A stretch of DNA of 64,000 bases from Dryococelus australis. Taxonomy: Eukaryota > Arthropoda > Insecta > Phasmatodea > Phasmatidae. A program made the translations under genes and the position numbers. Positions within the stretch are counted from its first letter, which is position 1. Each line of letters opens with the position of its first letter. Positions 35,451 through 47,371 of this stretch are shown here, piece by piece. The stretch is from contig CM057009.1 of assembly GCA_029891345.1 (NCBI GenBank), forward strand, positions 230,383,178 through 230,447,177, given 5' to 3'. The notes below the pieces were generated by a model. It saw only the letters and a program-made list of their open reading frames with translations, did no database searches and was not told where the DNA came from.

Positions 35451-36299
35451 GAGATAGATATTTACATAGAGAAAGAGTTAGATAGAAAACAAACCCCTTG
35501 ATCCGCTCGGCCACGAAAGTAAAAATGAAATAAAATAAAATTGGACAGCGAATAACAATTTACTAGCGTTTTAAGGGGACTATGTAGCTGCGTGTCCAAG
35601 GTAAAGAAGCGAGGAAGCGATACGGGCGACAGTTACACGCACGCCTAGAGCCTCATCGCTCCTACGCGCAAGACGTATAGTGTTTCCGTCGTATCATTGT
35701 ACTGTGCAAATTAGATCTGTGACATAGGGGTTTTATTACACGCGATGAAAGCCCACAGATTAAACTACATCCGTGTCTTTGTACTATTCTCTTGCGCTTG
35801 AGGAAACTGCATAGGCAAGTTTTAAAAATGCGATATTTGACTATTTTCACGAATTTTTTTCTCCAAGTATACACATAATATGACAAAAGTAAAATTAATA
35901 TGGGCATAGATAATTGTGTTTTATATTTTCTGACAAAAATTCATATTTCCATAACTTTTATTTTCCGAGATACGCGTTTACACACCAACAACGATTTCAC
36001 AGAAAACTTTTCAGTACCTAGGACTCTTAAGGGCAGTGTTGGTAAACAATAAATGGTTTCCCCAAGAAATTTGTTTTAACAAACAGAGGCGAAATTAACT
36101 GTAAGGTACCGTATTTGCTACGTAACGATCCTAAAAATGCACGCAGGAAATAATTATTTATTTTGTTGCAGTGTGGAATTAATGCTATAGTGACCTTTCT
36201 TTCGAGTAAGGATCTGTCACAGAATACTTTTTTATTTATCTATAGGAATTTCAGTTCCGCGACACGGGCCGCGTCGATTTTAGGAATGCGATGTTTTTA
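35447..36299. other. Upstream spacer of the PTB gene, no gene seen
   Basis: AT-rich DNA that becomes richer in CpG towards 36240. A gene promoter follows, but I see no coding sequence. Confidence 0.45.
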
Positions 36300-36785
36300 G
36301 TGCACGATCCTATACTGTTACCTGAAGAAAGCCAGAGCGGCACATGCGCGGAAAGAGAGAGAGCGGTGAAGTAGCCGGACGAAGGAGGGAGGGAGGGAGA
36401 GAGAGAATGCAACATAGAACAGGTGGGGACTCTTGGGAGGGGAGGGAAATTCCTCAGCTCAGGTTGTGTAACGTAATGAGTCAGTCGAGCGGGTTCCGTG
36501 GTCTAGAGAGGAGCGTGTTTCGTGCGGTCTTGGGTGCGGTACATCGCAAACAGCTCTACAGGTGATCTTCGTATCGTGTCTGCAGTTCGTGCATTCGAAT
36601 CTCTTTGAAATTGAAACCTTTTTATTAGAACTATTTCATTTCGCTTGTGTGTTCGCGCTTATTATAACTATCATAACAAACGGTAGCGCAACCATTTAAA
36701 ATAAAATGTTTGTGACAGTGATGCAAAAACAAGTTTTGTAATTGTCATCCTTGGCGTAGGAATAAGAAATCAACTGGACGTCACC
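36300..36785 (+). promoter_or_regulatory. Candidate core promoter and 5' UTR of the PTB gene
   Basis: The region shifts to CpG-containing, purine-rich sequence (gagggagggagggagagag near 36385). An initiator-like TCAGTC at 36481-36486 has ggagc about 28 bp downstream, near the arthropod DPE spacing, and a tgagtcag AP-1-like site overlaps it. An in-frame TAA at 36702-36704 closes the frame upstream of the chosen ATG. The start site is a guess from motifs; a 5' intron is also possible. Confidence 0.4.
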
Positions 36786-38792
36786 ATGGCTTCGCCTCGC
36801 ATGGAACCAGATTCCACGCCAATTTGCCGTTGCCGTGTTCTTTACCTAGGTTCTGCAGTGCCTCACGTTACAAAAGATGGCTTACAGGGTATTCAAGAAC
36901 CGCTAAGAGAACTGTACCCAGAACAAGGGGCTCTAGGAGCGAGAGGTATCGATTCGTGGCTCAGTGTTTGGAGCAATGGACTGTTGCTTGAGAACGTCGA
37001 CGAAAACCATAAGAAGGTTACAAGATTTTTTCCTATAGACACACTTCATTATTGTGCAGCCGTACGATATGTTCTTGTCCCGGAAAAAGCTATGGCATCG
37101 ACGTCTTTAAACCCTTCTAGCCCTGCCATCCCTCGATTTCTTCCCCTGGATTCGCCCTTTGCTCGCAATCCGAATCCGTGCCATCCACCACTTTTCTCGG
37201 CAATCCTCCGTCGCACCACAGGAATAAAGGTTCTGGAATGTCACGCATTTATTTGCAAGCGAGAAATGGCTGCAAACGCCCTTGTGCGATGTTGCTTCCA
37301 CGCATACGCCGATTCTTCGTATGCACGGCATGTGGACGGCGCAGCAAGCGCTAGTGTGTATGGTACATTAAGAAGTCAGCGAGATATTGTTGAAAACTCA
37401 ACCACTTCGCCTCAAGCGCCTTTGATTAGCTTCGAAAAAGTAGAAGGTTGGCGTCGTGGTGGTGTTGGGGGTGGTAGCGTGTTGACCCTAAACAACTCCC
37501 AACAGAATCACAATGGCACATTGACCTCAAATACGTCCGTGTCAGCTGATGACGACATTTCAATCTACAACGGCGACGAGAATCACAAAGTTTGGGCTGG
37601 GTCTGGAGTTAAATCTCCGACGTTGGGGAATGAAGAATTTTATGGAACTGGAAGTGGCAACAACAACACCATGCGTAGTGGGCGGCCCAGCAGGCCACGT
37701 CAAGTTATGTCGCCAGTCAGTTCGCCACCGCCTCCACCACCTTCGCCATCTAAGGAAGATGCAAAGATTCTTAAGAAGGCTAGCAAAGAACAGATCCGAA
37801 GAAGTAAAATAGCTGGCGACGGCCGTGAAAACATGTATCCTCTGATGGACGGATCTCTGTTGAGAGGTTCTACAGTTAACATGAATGGTATGCGCCCATC
37901 CAGTTCACTTGGTGGTACACTTATGAAGAGTGGTGTGATGCCTTACCATTACAATAATAATGGAATGATAATGCGTTCTTCTTCGACACTGCAGCTCAAT
38001 GGCTATAATCATCAGCCTGCAGCACCAATGATATTAATGCAGCATCCATCCGCAACACTTCCACATCCGGCTTCAAATCGCCAATCGCAAAAGAAAATGG
38101 GATCTGGAACTTTTTCTCACCGTAAAACATGTGGTGGTGTTATTATATCAAACAGGCCTGTTCTCATGCCTCCTCCTGGAGCAGTATTGAATACTCATCC
38201 TGTGCTGCCTCCCATGCCCGTCGGAAAAAAAACAGCGAAACACCAGGTTACTCTTGAAGAACCTATTTACATGCCTTCAGCACGACCTTTGAGTCCTGTT
38301 GCTTCTTTCCAGCCTGGACATTTTCCACATGAAGCCTACCTTATGCAACAGTATGCATCCACAATGGACATAAAGCCGAAGAAAAAGCAATCTAAATCTG
38401 TTAGCAAAACCAGTCCAAAAAAAGGAACAACAACGGCGAATGGTGTCGATGAAGAGTCGCAAGCATCAGCAGTAATTCTTGTCGATGAGTCGCCCTTCAA
38501 CACGGGTATATATCGGAAGAGAGGGCACCTTAACGAAAGAGCGTTTTCATACTCCATTCGCCAAGAACATCGTTCAAGATCTTACGGATCGTTAGCAAAC
38601 CTAAAATTTGCTTCACCGCTACCAAACGGCGAAGCGCCACTAGAAGCAAGCAAGGAAGATTTAAAGAAGGAACGTGAAATTATGCAAATGATGCACGATT
38701 TGGACTTGTCTGGAGATGAACTGGAGAGGTCAGAGGTGCCGGCCGGAATGTATGAAAATCGTAGGAATGTCGCCATTGTCTCAAAACGATAA
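36786..38792 (+). CDS. PTB/PID-domain adaptor-like protein (668 aa)
   Basis: PTB domains bind NPxY-type peptides or lipids, so a cytoplasmic adaptor role is likely but inferred. The start at 36786 has a strong context (tcaccATGG) and an in-frame stop 28 codons upstream. Residues 12-45 read CRCRVLYLGSAVPHVTKDGL (first strand and helix). Residues 58-102 include LSVWSNGLLLENVDENHKK and FFPIDTLHYCAAVRYVLV, the usual PTB core. After a Pro/Ser-rich insertion of about 45 residues comes the last strand and helix, KVLECHAFICKREMAANAL (about 150-180). The rest is low-complexity, with SPPPPPPSPSK near residue 315, a basic segment KKKQSKSVSKTSPKKG near 540, and an acidic/charged helical end (SKEDLKKEREIMQMMHDLD). 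The frame is uninterrupted for 2 kb, unlike every transposon gene nearby. I do not recognise an orthologue by name. A splice donor lies 4 bp after the stop. Confidence 0.88.
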   Translation: MASPRMEPDSTPICRCRVLYLGSAVPHVTKDGLQGIQEPLRELYPEQGALGARGIDSWLSVWSNGLLLENVDENHKKVTRFFPIDTLHYCAAVRYVLVPEKAMASTSLNPSSPAIPRFLPLDSPFARNPNPCHPPLFSAILRRTTGIKVLECHAFICKREMAANALVRCCFHAYADSSYARHVDGAASASVYGTLRSQRDIVENSTTSPQAPLISFEKVEGWRRGGVGGGSVLTLNNSQQNHNGTLTSNTSVSADDDISIYNGDENHKVWAGSGVKSPTLGNEEFYGTGSGNNNTMRSGRPSRPRQVMSPVSSPPPPPPSPSKEDAKILKKASKEQIRRSKIAGDGRENMYPLMDGSLLRGSTVNMNGMRPSSSLGGTLMKSGVMPYHYNNNGMIMRSSSTLQLNGYNHQPAAPMILMQHPSATLPHPASNRQSQKKMGSGTFSHRKTCGGVIISNRPVLMPPPGAVLNTHPVLPPMPVGKKTAKHQVTLEEPIYMPSARPLSPVASFQPGHFPHEAYLMQQYASTMDIKPKKKQSKSVSKTSPKKGTTTANGVDEESQASAVILVDESPFNTGIYRKRGHLNERAFSYSIRQEHRSRSYGSLANLKFASPLPNGEAPLEASKEDLKKEREIMQMMHDLDLSGDELERSEVPAGMYENRRNVAIVSKR

Positions 38793-38793
38793 A

Positions 38794-38802
38794 CAGGTAA
38801 GT
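38794..38802 (+). promoter_or_regulatory. Consensus 5' splice site just after the stop codon
   Basis: CAG|GTAAGT is a perfect donor, with the cut after 38796, four bases beyond the TAA at 38790-38792. It implies a 3'-UTR intron. The distance is short enough that a downstream junction should not trigger nonsense-mediated decay. The acceptor is not identified and may lie beyond the window. Confidence 0.7.
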
Positions 38803-40577
38803 TATGCATAGGTCATCTCATTTTACTAGTGTCGTAAGTTTGCCCTGTTTTACGATCTTGCTTGTAATAATATCATAGCCAATTTTGTGGTTTTACGTGT
38901 ACCAGTAAACATTCTATATATCTTACCACAAGGAAGATTTTAAAACATTGTTTATCGTGATGCAGAAAGAGTAGCAGTATTTCAAATTAAAAGTTATTTT
39001 CCAACGAACTGCAGTTGTAGCCTACTTACATGCTTGGAAATCGCACACTGCCTTCACTCGGTTTGCAATGATAATTTACTTATCATAAGGCATATAGGCC
39101 TGACAGCTAGAACGTTAGGTATACAGTTACGTTTGTGTAATCGTGATTTAGAGCTACACATATGGTAACTAGGCACAGCACACGGCCTACATTACACGTC
39201 AGAGAAACAGTGGGTAACTTTAATGCTGGTAACGTGTGCGCTTGCTTGGTCGTATTAATATTGTAGGCCTAAACGTAATGGGGTTGTACAGAATTTGCGT
39301 GTGACCTTTACTTTTAAAAAAAATATGTTTCAGAATGTGTGTTATGCTGGTGGATAGGCCTAATTAGCTATGGCGAACTTTACTAGACACATTATTATTT
39401 CCCTGCAGCTTGCCCACCAACTCCCGTTAGGTTTTGTCTACCACGTAGTTTATTTATTGCTTATTACCGACATAAAATACACCAATAATTTATTTACTAT
39501 ACAGTTAACTAAATATCTACACATAGGCCTAATTGGTAACTTACAAAACGGAATTTAAAATGTAGAATGTTATAAGACCTTGAGCTTTACATTTTTTACA
39601 GTTGTAATTGCTTCCAGGACGGACAGATATTTCAAATACATAAACTACAACAAATTTCACTTAAAACATAGTTAAATGTTCTTTCAGTTAACAGAAGCGG
39701 TAACAAATTTCACTTAATCATTGAATTAACACAGCAACGATAATAGGGAAGTTTTTTTATTTTATTTTTTTGCTGTCAAGCAATCACAAAAATATTTCTT
39801 TAGTACAAGGTCCTTAAAATAATGTTTCTGAAATTTTCATTTTCATCCATGTACTATCACTATAATAATGAATAAAATGCATGATTTTATTTTGTTGGGG
39901 TGACATGGAGATAAATAAAACTAATGTTTTTGTATTCAATTATTTTTGTGCCCCTAATTGCCCTTTTATTATTTTTATAAGCTATAAAATACTTAACTTG
40001 GAACAAGCAGTCAGTAAGTTTATCAGTTTCTCTTGTGGTTGTATCAAAAATGTTGTGATTGTAGGTACTAGCAACAATTTGGCATTAAGATATACAGATA
40101 GGTCAATTAGGGGCTGTTTGCTTCAAAATTGAGAGGGTTAAAGAGTTAGTTAAACCATTTTGTACATTTGGGCATGGTAAAAAATAATCTGTCTTGAACA
40201 TTTCTTAATTGCATAGGAGTAGGCCTACAACATTTAATGAAATGTGATAAGTAATTGCAACCCCGACATATTTTGTTACTGGTGGGGATTTAAATATCAA
40301 TTTGAGTTTCAGAGGTTGCTTATCTTTTTCATCTGGTTTAAACACAAGTAATCTGACCTGCCTTTACTTAGTTACTATCACAACATACATATTCAGAGAT
40401 TTCCAGGTCAGATTCAAGTGTTCCTCATTCTCTTCAGCATGTTGAAATTTGTGTGCGCGCTCTGACAGCCTAATCGTAGAAGACAGACAAATAGTTCAAC
40501 TGCTCTATTTTGGTTGTCATAGAAATATATCTGATAAGAGCCACTTGCTCTTGGTGACTGTAGTCATTTATTTTATA

Positions 40578-40789
40578 AGCTGTTCATGGTAAAGTGAGCT
40601 CTTTTTAAGGCTTTGCCAACAGGCTTTTTCCACCAATAAATATATCTTATTTCAGCCTCAGGCATTACATTTTGAGGTAAGTGACACGAGATTTATTGGT
40701 CACATTGCAATGTTTGTAATAAAAAACAGCAGAAAGATGGAGATTGGATGAAAGGAAAAATTTGCTCGTGAACTTTACAGTGAACAGCC
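40578..40789 (-). mobile_element. MITE copy 2 (TA target), inverted orientation
   Basis: The TIRs agctgttcatggtaaag and gtgaacagcc are flanked by TA (40576-40577 and 40790-40791). The interior matches copy 1 in reverse complement, for example aataaatatatcttat with cctcaggcatta. Slightly shorter than the other copies. Confidence 0.85.
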
Positions 40790-41938
40790 TATATGAGCGA
40801 TATGTGGTAACTTTATTAATCTGTGTTTTGCCAACTAAGTGCAGAATAGTAAGTAGTTGGTGATTTGATAAAATGATTTTGTATTTTGTTGCTTTAATAT
40901 GTAGGCCTAGTGATTTTTGTTTCTGTTTCCAAATGCTGCTCCGTAACACGATCACAAATATTTTTAAGAAAACTAATTTTTAGCATATTAAAAAAAAAAA
41001 AAAAAAAAAAAGACACTATTTCTACACTGCCAGAATTTTTATAATAATTTTCCTTTTGTTAATATGTTTACTGTAGACCTATTTATTGTCTTTCAAATCT
41101 TTAGATCTGCGTTTATAAACATAAATTAAAACATTAACAGGTGTAGTAGGCCCTACGTGAGTAAGATTTTCAAGATGAAACACTTTCTGTGCGACATTTT
41201 GACTTCTCACAATGTCTGAAACACTAATTAAGTCTGGCATTCATCCAGTATGTGGACAACAACAATGATCCATTGGTTATAGTCCATTTGTGGTTACTTT
41301 CAACTTTTCTGATGCCGTGCAGAAGTTCTACTTCCAGGAAATTACTCCTCATATAAATACAGTTCGCTTAAGTCTGGAAAATTACACCAAAGGGACAATG
41401 CACCACATTTGTGCACACTCAGTTTCATAATATTTTGCATATTTCTTACTAGGATTTATTTACCTACTAACACACCAATTTTCTACCTATTTTATTCATA
41501 TTAATTGCAAATAAAATATTTTATTTGGTAAATAAAATATGAGTAATTGAAAGTTAAACTTAATCAAAACAGAGTTACTTGTATGTTAGGAGAAGTACAA
41601 AATGCTAGTGGTATACGACATAACTTATTTAGTAAACAACCAACATGCAGTACATGAGGTGGTTTTTCAAATGTTTGATTCAAAATGTGTGAAGAAACCA
41701 CGAATAGACTATGCAATTTAACTCAGTGTTAAGAGTGTTAGGCTACATGTTGTTGTTTTATTTGCCATTTCTTTTGAACTCTGGCAGCTATTGGAATTTT
41801 GGAAAAAAAAAATCTTTGCATGGGGCAGATAATTTTTCTGCATAACTTATTGCTCAGGCTCTTGTAATATATTTTCATAAAAAAGTTAGGGGGAATGAAA
41901 TATGGTTGTCTTGTAAATTACTTTGCAGTATTGCTGAT

Positions 41939-42258
41939 CAGTGGTGTAACTAGATAGGCCTACCTAGTGGCTTTGGGGGGTGATTTGTTCCTGGGGGTGT
42001 GGGGGTATAGAATAACCTCCAGGTGGAATGGGTGTTTGATGGTTCTAGCCCAGGAAATGTTTTAAAACTTAACCTCCAAATGATGCATTTTAAGCCACTT
42101 TATGATTGAATAAATATATCCCATTAAGGGAATATTATGAGAATATGTAATTTTTTTTTCACGCTGGTAGTCATCAGTGAGTGCCGTTGAACATGCCCAT
42201 TGACCAGCGTCTGGGGGGTGTTAGATCGCCCTGACCAACTCCTGTAGTTATGCCACTG
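41939..42258. mobile_element. TIR element with CAGTGG ends (hAT-like MITE)
   Basis: It starts cagtggtgtaactag and ends gtagttatgccactg, an imperfect inverted pair with CAGTG termini as in many hAT elements. Flanking octamers ttgctgat and ttgtatgt match at five of eight positions, which could be a decayed 8-bp duplication. The interior is G-rich (gggggtgtgggggt) and non-coding. Confidence 0.55.
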
Positions 42259-45200
42259 TTGTATGTTTTCAAGGTCATGTACAACTCTTGTAGGCCCATA
42301 GTACAAAGTTTACTGATATACTATCACTGAACTGAACGGCACCACATATTTTTGAGGCTACAGAAATAGAGGCCTAACACAACATAGAAACAATCTAGCT
42401 GTTTCACTCCACTAAAAACAAGAGACATTTATAACTAAGAATATGGAAAAGTCAATACTTTACGGTATAGCTACAATCATCCTGGAATTGACTGCATCAT
42501 CTATTAAAGTCCCAGTGGAATAATCAATGTCTGTACATATAGCATTTGTGTTGGTGTAAACAGAAACTCAGTAATGATAGCGTTGTTGGATTTTTACAAT
42601 CCGAAAGGGGTAAAGACAGAAGAGAACATTAACTTTTTGTCCTACGCTTTTTGGCTACAGTTTGCACATCCTTGTTCGGAGATTGATTTCACTAGTTTAT
42701 AGTAGCAATGCTAAAATGATAAAAAATATATTGGTGAAATCATCATATCGAATGGCTACACTAAGAGGGGCCATGGCCCACCTTGCAGGCATGCTTATGT
42801 TTAATAATAATTTTAGTAATTTTGTCTGGACGTATGTTATAAGTACTGTATGTTATTATTGACTATGTGTCATATTCTAGGCCTTTAATAAAAAAATATA
42901 AAAAACTATAAATAAAATAATAATCTCATTCGAAATAATAATAATATAATGATCAGATAGAACATTATTAGTAATAATATTTATATTTTCATAATTTCTG
43001 ACAGTTTTACTAAAGATTTTTACATCATTCCAGATAAGACTTAGGCCAAGATTACCTTTACTTGGAAGTAACAGCTGCCCATCTTTTTGAATAAGCATTT
43101 AATTTTGCAGATGTTTAGCATTATAAATAAATGTTTTCTTAATTTTTTTATATTTCTGGTGAGCCCCCAAATCCTGCAATGCCAGCGTAAGCTCTTTCAT
43201 ATTTCTGTGAACCCTCCAGCATGCATGTTTATAGCTAAGATGGTTGGAGAAAGGGCAAGCCTTATGTGCCTTAGGTCTGGTTTATTGTTCAAGAAGGGCA
43301 TATGCATTGCGGCTATGGCAGGGTTATCTGTTGCCATAGCCACAATTATAGCCATGGACACACCCTGAAACAGGAAGGGTCAAGATGGAAGAGCACAGCA
43401 AACTAGCGCAATGCGGATTGTTACCATTGTGAAGTCGACCTTGAAAATGTTGACAGTAGGCCACATTTATTAACTATGATGAGAGAGCTTTTGGATTTTG
43501 CTAAGTGCACACATCAGAATTATTGCATAGGGTATAGCTATATAGAGAAGGAAAATTAAAAGAATTGGAAGTAAAATAATTAAATATGAGCAGGAAAGGA
43601 AGGTAGAAGAAAGAAACACCCCAAAATATTGGAAAAGAAAAAGTAGACTTATCAATACTTCAAGATGAGAAGTTAAAACATTTTAGGAATGAAGAAGAAA
43701 GAAAAACTGTTGAAAGTAAGCAATATACCTACTTGGATCGCTCTGGCAAGTGATCTGTGATAGTGAATGTAAACAAAAGAATATTTTTAATCCAACTTGA
43801 CGTGTATTTTATTTTATGTTTTCTTCGGAGGCCAATAAAAATCCTATAGTGGCACTTCAGTCAAATAACCTTTAAACTTTAAAGCAGGCAGCCAGCTTAG
43901 CACAAGTAATAATTGAAGGGATCATGAATGTTGAGAAACAAGTGATGTACAGAAAGCTTGGGCAAGAAAAAATACAAATTCTTAATGACAAACATTTTGT
44001 AAAAATAAATTTCATTGTGTTTAATGATCTGAGGTTGCAAGGGGATTTGTTTTTATTGTTTTGCTTGTTGTACCGTAATTTAATCGTGTTGACATTTATA
44101 GTATTTTCTTACATCTTTTGTGTTACTTAGTATTATTCTACATATTTTGTTAATATTTTAGATAGGCTATATTAGTGATAGAAATATTTAACTGTTGAAG
44201 ATTACTAACATTAAAAAAATAGTGGAATGGTATGGACAGAAATTTAGCCCATCAGTAACACTGTCTGTCTTAATACATTCTTGAGTTAACAAACTTTTAT
44301 TGTCATATTTAATTAATGAACAATGTTTATATTTTCCGAAGCTGAAGTTGTAGGACTGAAAGAAAGAAAGAATAATTTGGGTCTTTCTTCCATCAGTCCA
44401 CTCATTTTAAATTCAACCAAGTTAGAGAAGGAATGTACATAAGTGTGTTATGTTTTTGCTGATTGGGGAGAAGGATAGTCCTCTTTTAGCACAACAATAT
44501 CCTGTATTATATTATTTGTTGGTCATTGTGCATGAAATTGCAGTAAACAATGTTTAATCCTAAGAAATAGACAAAAACCCCCCAAAGATTTTTATTCTTA
44601 AATAGTAATTTAAAGGTCCCTTTATCCCTGTGAATCCAGAAAACACCCTATTTTTGGAGTTAAGTTAGCTGGCATTCCTGAGTACATAATATAATGAATT
44701 TACTTTGGTATAACTCTTATCTTGAAAATATAATGATTTGAGGGTAATTGTTAAGAATTCCAGCTGTTCTGGAAAATTGTAAGAACAAATCCAGAAATTG
44801 GTATACATAAACAGTAATTATCTTGCTGAAGAAGAATTTTGGTGGCATGAAGATATTCACAGTACATTATATAAATCACAATAGTAGGGAAGACTCTCAA
44901 GAGCAAAGAAATTGTGGAGTAAACACGTAAAAATGTTGAACAGTGATATAAAAATGGTGTCGCTTTGCTGCGGTAAGTGCAAGAAAACCTAGTCTGATTT
45001 AACCTAAATAAGTTAATCAAAGGTGTTTCGTGTACTGTGATAGTAGACAATTTTGAGATTGTAGATATGTCTGGGTACGTGGTAGAAAGGTCCAGGAATT
45101 TGTTAGAGGTGCCAAGTGTTATGACAGACAGGGTAACAACTTCACTGCATGTAAGTTATAAGGGGTAGGTGTGCAGGAAGTTATTTACTAACACATCTAA

Positions 45201-46689
45201 CCACTGTTATTTATGTATTGTGAAGTTAGATATTCTTGCATTTACCACAGTTAAGCACGAAGAGAATATAAGAATCCCAATTTCACTGCTAACATGTAAT
45301 ACTACACGGTATAACCCACAAAACTATATGCAGTTTACACACAAAAGAGCAATACAACATTCTACATCCTACTGAACCAAATAACCTAACATCACTTTTG
45401 TTAGTCATCTATGAAGGCCTTGGTAAATTCACGAAGATCCAACCTAATACAACTTAACTTCCCAATAAGTTGCATAAATCATAGGGGGTAGTAAGTAATT
45501 TGCTGGCATATCCAATCCCTGTGATCCACTTATCATGTAGTTAGGTTAAGTTAGATTTGGTCTTCTTGTGTTTAACATGGTTACGTATAGGCCAATGGTT
45601 TACAAGCACTTCTTTTTCCTTGCTAAAATTAAGTGCTACACGTTAGAACCCACTAAACTGATTAACTGAAAATTGTTGAATTTAATATGGCACACTAAAC
45701 TTAATAACCTAATATAACTGATATTACTCACATATTTGGGTGGCGGATACACGTCTATGGTCATATATAGATGATAGGTCTAACACAAATGTCAGACACA
45801 ATCGCCTTCAATTATAAGGACTCTATTGTTATAGTGAGTAGTACATGATGTGAAGGTTGGCAAGAGAGAGTATGTCGTCTGGTTCGGCAGGTGCATAACG
45901 TGACTGTAATCGTGTAAGATGTTAAGGTGATTAAGATGATGCTAAAGTGTTGTTAGGACTTTTAAAATGATAGTAAAAGACACTAAAACATGGCAGAATC
46001 AGGATGTCTGCAATCATGAAAATAATGGCAGCAGGAAAAGACTAGTGGGATAAACTGAGTGCAGCAAAATTATAGACGTGTTCATGACAAAACAAAAAGG
46101 TAAACTAATTGCAGTAGGCAATGGAACGTGTGCAAGTTGAGTAGCAGCACAAAATAATTAACGTATATATTTGCCGAAGCACAAATGCCACACCTAACCC
46201 AAACATGTTGAGTGTTGTAAATATACCTGTTCCACTGACCCTCATGGGCAACATAGCAGCCCACTGGAAAACTTTAATAATGGTTTTTTACCATAAGTAA
46301 TATATGTCCTCCACCATTGTGTGTACAGTGGGAACAGCATCTTATCATACATGCATGTAAGGCATATTGCCTATGTATGAGGCACTGTATCACGGTAGCA
46401 GAATCTAGCGGAATATTTGCGTGCATTTTAAACAAAAATGGTGGGTCTAGGCAGTTGCAACAAGGAGCCCATTTTTTTTCTTAGGTCATACTGCTCAATA
46501 AATCAGCATCAAACATTCATAATTCCTGATGGTAACAAAGTTTCCGGCAATAAGAGGGTAGCCATCACTGTTATTTTCGTAACGGGGAGTGTTATTATTG
46601 TGAATTTGCCTGTAGGTTGAAGATACTGATAACATAAAACAGTGTTCCGCGAATTATACTTTCATCTCACCTGGTTTCTGATATTTTGC

Positions 46690-47346
46690 AAAAATACATT
46701 CCAAAATCTCCATTTTCGGGGACTTATTTCACCCTTGATATTTAGATTAGGTACAAAGTTTCCTATATATTTGTCACTTGATTTTGCGTAAGGAATCACC
46801 TCACAATGTTTGTCGGTCGAACTCAGTCACACCCTGTATACTCTACCCCCTCTTTACCCTTTGGAAGAGGGCTAAACAAATCTACACATACAATTTCCAA
46901 TGGTTCTGGAGCCAGTACATTACTCATTATTCCTTTGCATTTCACGAGTGGTACCTTTGCCTGTGCACATATTTAACACGACCTTATTACCTTCGCTACT
47001 ATTTAATACATATCCCTAAACACACAGAAATTTGGTATGTATTTTAATATCTTCATTACCCCGTAATGTCCACATTCACTATGCATGCACTTACTAACTT
47101 CTTTTATGAGCTGATTGGGCAGGCCTATGCATAAAACCCTTTTTGCACCAGTGGTGCCAACATTTTGAAACAAATACCCATCTTTGCCATGAATTTATAC
47201 TTAGTAATATCTCTACAATTATTTGTTTCCAATTCCTGTAGTACTTTCTGGAGCAGAGGGTCCTCTTGTAGCTCTGTTTTCAACTGTAGTGTGATTTCCC
47301 TCAATCCTATATCTACTTGTTTCATATGTTCTCTGAAAGACTGCAT
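46690..47346 (-). pseudogene. pol: Integrase N-terminal part of element B
   Basis: From 47346 an N-terminal segment reads LREITLQLKTELQEDPLLQKVLQEL and continues to MGICFKML, the usual pre-integrase region. Further on, about 47000-46850, I see CAQAKVPLVKCKGIM and APEPLEIVCVDLFSPLPKG, the end of the zinc-binding domain and the start of the catalytic core containing the first Asp (CVDLF). The sequence then loses similarity at about 46690, before the second and third acidic residues. Confidence 0.7.
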
Positions 47347-47371
47347 CTATAACTCCTTTGCCTGAGCTCCT

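Larger units (their letters stand above)
38803..46689. other. Gene-poor, intron- or intergenic-like DNA
   Basis: No coding exon or RNA gene is visible. The motif taggcct recurs often, and there is a poly(A) run at 40990-41011. Two TIR elements are listed separately. A slightly GC-richer stretch at 43200-43400 gives a short frame ending in GLSVAIATIIAMD that I cannot support as a gene. If the donor at 38797 is used, part of this is an intron of the PTB gene. Confidence 0.5.

Noticed and set aside
43087-43368. 93-codon frame ending in a hydrophobic Ala/Ile stretch
   Set aside because: AT-rich first half, no domain and no splice or start support. The slight GC rise at 43200-43400 is not enough to call an exon.
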